DNA of 64,000 bases from positions 1-64,000 of the forward strand of contig JAEQBH010000133.1 of assembly GCA_016808115.1 (NCBI GenBank). The letters run 5' to 3'. The notes under the pieces are model-generated. The model ran no database searches. It was not told the DNA's origin and worked only from the letters and a program-made list of their open reading frames with translations. A program made the position numbers and the translations under genes. Of this stretch, positions 62,410 to 64,000 are shown piece by piece; within the stretch, counting starts at the first letter, position 1, and the number at the start of each line of letters is the position of its first letter. The stretch is from Tetrastigma voinierianum (lineage: Eukaryota > Streptophyta > Magnoliopsida > Vitales > Vitaceae).

Positions 62410-64000
62410 TTAAGTTGAAATTTGACGAGTTGGGGTAGTTGTGAGGACTGGCGCTAGCGGTACAGTCTGCTTGAGCTCTCTTTGGATCGTCGGGTGAAGT
62501 TGGATTCTTTGCGATGTTGGTGCGAGGCTTTGGCGTGGCACTCCTGCAAAACAAGAAAGAAGGAGGGTCATTGAGAGCCCTTTTAATGGCATTTCAGATA
62601 CTGAGTCGGTTTCTTCTGAGAGAAAGAAATGTTTAGAAGGCTGATGTTGCTTACCTTTCATAGATGGGATGGCTTAGTATTTATAGTATTTGTTTCCAGT
62701 TAGATGGTGATTAAGTTAACTAAAACTGGACGGGATATTTCTTACTATTATCGGTATCAGTTTGATGTGAAAGAAGCGGTTTATTAGAGTATCCTTCTTT
62801 CTATTGATGGGATCGAGCTTGATGCGAAGTGGTATTATATCATGAATTATCTTATTTTGCTTTTGTTGGTGAAGTTTGGTTGGATTTGCGGGATAATATA
62901 TTGTGCGGGATTATTCTTCCTTATCATAAGTTGGCTTGATTTACCCAGAACGTAGGCTTTCTTGACTACCACCTGTCGACCCTTGGGCCGAGCGGATTGG
63001 GCGCCGTTACGGGCGAAAACAGATCGCCAATGGGCATGCTGGCGGATTGGGCCTTCGTCACGGTACGGCGTCGAGAGCTGAATGCTTCTTGGGCATGCCT
63101 GCTCCTTTGGGGTTTCTTGGAGTGGGCTGTGACACTGACACAAACCTGTTGGTTGCCCCGGCCCTTGTGTATGGCGTCAAACGGGCCCAAGGGCTATGCG
63201 TTTCGATGTGGGATGCATTTCCGCATTAATACGCTTGGGGTACGCGGGTTAGTTAAGGCTTGATGCGTGGAGTCATACGTCTTGCGATAATGATGACTCT
63301 TTGGTTTGGCTCATCTTTCCTGCCAGTTCTTTACATTCTTTCATGGAACCTCCTCTGTCTTGTGTGCTCCCCGATCCTTAGAAACCTCTTCTTTGTTTTT
63401 AACTTTTCTTGGCGTTTTCCTGGGTCGACACGTTTATTCACAGGGCCGTGTGTCCTTATCACTGGTCTTTTCGACGTCTGACGGCTATTTAGGATTGGGT
63501 TGGCGAGTTTTTTCGTTATTGCTTTCGTCATGGGTGCGGGTGGCTCTTCTTTTAACGTATTGGAGGTGACTCTTCGATGTTGCGGTCACGGGCGGTTGGC
63601 GGCGCCCTCTATTTGTTCGGCCGGGGTTGAACTTCAGGGTGCGGGCGCCCCCTCTTCTGTGGACAAGTGGGAAAGTAGGCGCGATTAAATATCGCAGGTG
63701 AGAATACACGAAATCAGCCGTTCGACATGCTTTAAGCTGTGGGGCTAGCAAGGTCGGTCCATGCGGCCACCTTTGCTAGACGTTATCGACCTCATTTTGG
63801 CGTTCGAGTGTGGTCTTTGGCGTTTTGACCTCTATGTGGTTTAATTGCCTAAGATGGTGTGCTTCTTTGGAAGTGGCCTTCGATAATGGTCTTCGGCTTT
63901 CTCTGTCCTTTCATGAAAGGGGTTTCTGACATTTCAATGTACGCCGGCCGACTCGCCCGATGGTTGAGAGTATTTTGGTTGTATTGGTTTTCTTGGAGAC
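62410..64000. other. GC-richer block, unidentified
   Basis: Composition rises sharply in GC and CpG relative to the preceding 3 kb. Several overlapping short frames occur on both strands (for example 63,485-63,751 minus, 62,997-63,263 plus) with no recognised domain. It could be part of a larger element or LTR that continues beyond the window. Confidence 0.35.

Noticed and set aside
1..64000. CRISPR array, prokaryotic defence island, tRNA or rRNA genes
   Set aside because: Direct repeats are LTRs, microsatellites or duplications with no regular spacers. The genes have introns. No tRNA cloverleaf or rRNA core was recognised.

Overview
The window looks like nuclear DNA of a dicot plant, most likely a grapevine (Vitis) or close relative. 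The evidence is AT-rich intergenic DNA, GT-AG introns, a many-exon PDR-type ABC transporter locus whose exons read like grape PDR1-like genes, and a dense load of decayed LTR retrotransposons primed by initiator-Met tRNA. The species is inferred; no search was run. I see no operons, CRISPR arrays, rRNA or tRNA genes.

Layout. 1-12.2 kb is intergenic or old-repeat DNA. It holds a 282-bp-offset tandem duplication (about 3.7-4.2 kb), one low-confidence minus-strand reading frame (6.3-6.75 kb), two LTR-like blocks (about 7.9-8.4 and 8.66-11.6 kb) and an (AT)n microsatellite. 12.26-19.56 kb is a complete but broken PDR/ABCG transporter gene with about 24 exons. 19,848-24,407 is a Copia element with a perfect 5-bp target duplication (ATTTC) whose 5' third (LTR, primer site, gag) lies inverted inside it. 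26.9-29.9 kb is a 2-oxoglutarate-dependent dioxygenase (AOP-like) gene whose last exon is decayed. Its second intron holds a 1.2-kb gypsy deletion derivative, itself inserted into another repeat.

30,217-37,028 is a plus-strand Copia element with target duplication TTAGA. About 38.9-43.65 kb is a second plus-strand Copia. About 43.73-48.99 kb is a minus-strand Copia. 50,616-58,165 is a minus-strand Copia with 1-kb LTRs, interrupted by an 878-bp ATATCG-rich DNA-transposon-like insert. The 5'-LTR outer edge of that last element and its flank were then tandemly duplicated (58.0-59.2 kb). 59.2-61.6 kb is a cluster of a dispersed AT-rich repeat, 62.13-62.26 kb a foldback repeat, and 62.4-64 kb a GC-richer block I could not identify.

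Function. Neither host gene appears able to make a full protein. The transporter has stops and frameshifts in several exons and a ruined first Walker A. The dioxygenase keeps its first two exons open but loses the second iron-ligand histidine region in exon 3. The retroelements are all multiply frameshifted. The most informative material is structural: an inversion within a single insertion, nested insertions that give relative ages, and a post-insertion tandem duplication. I found no convincing undescribed biological system here.
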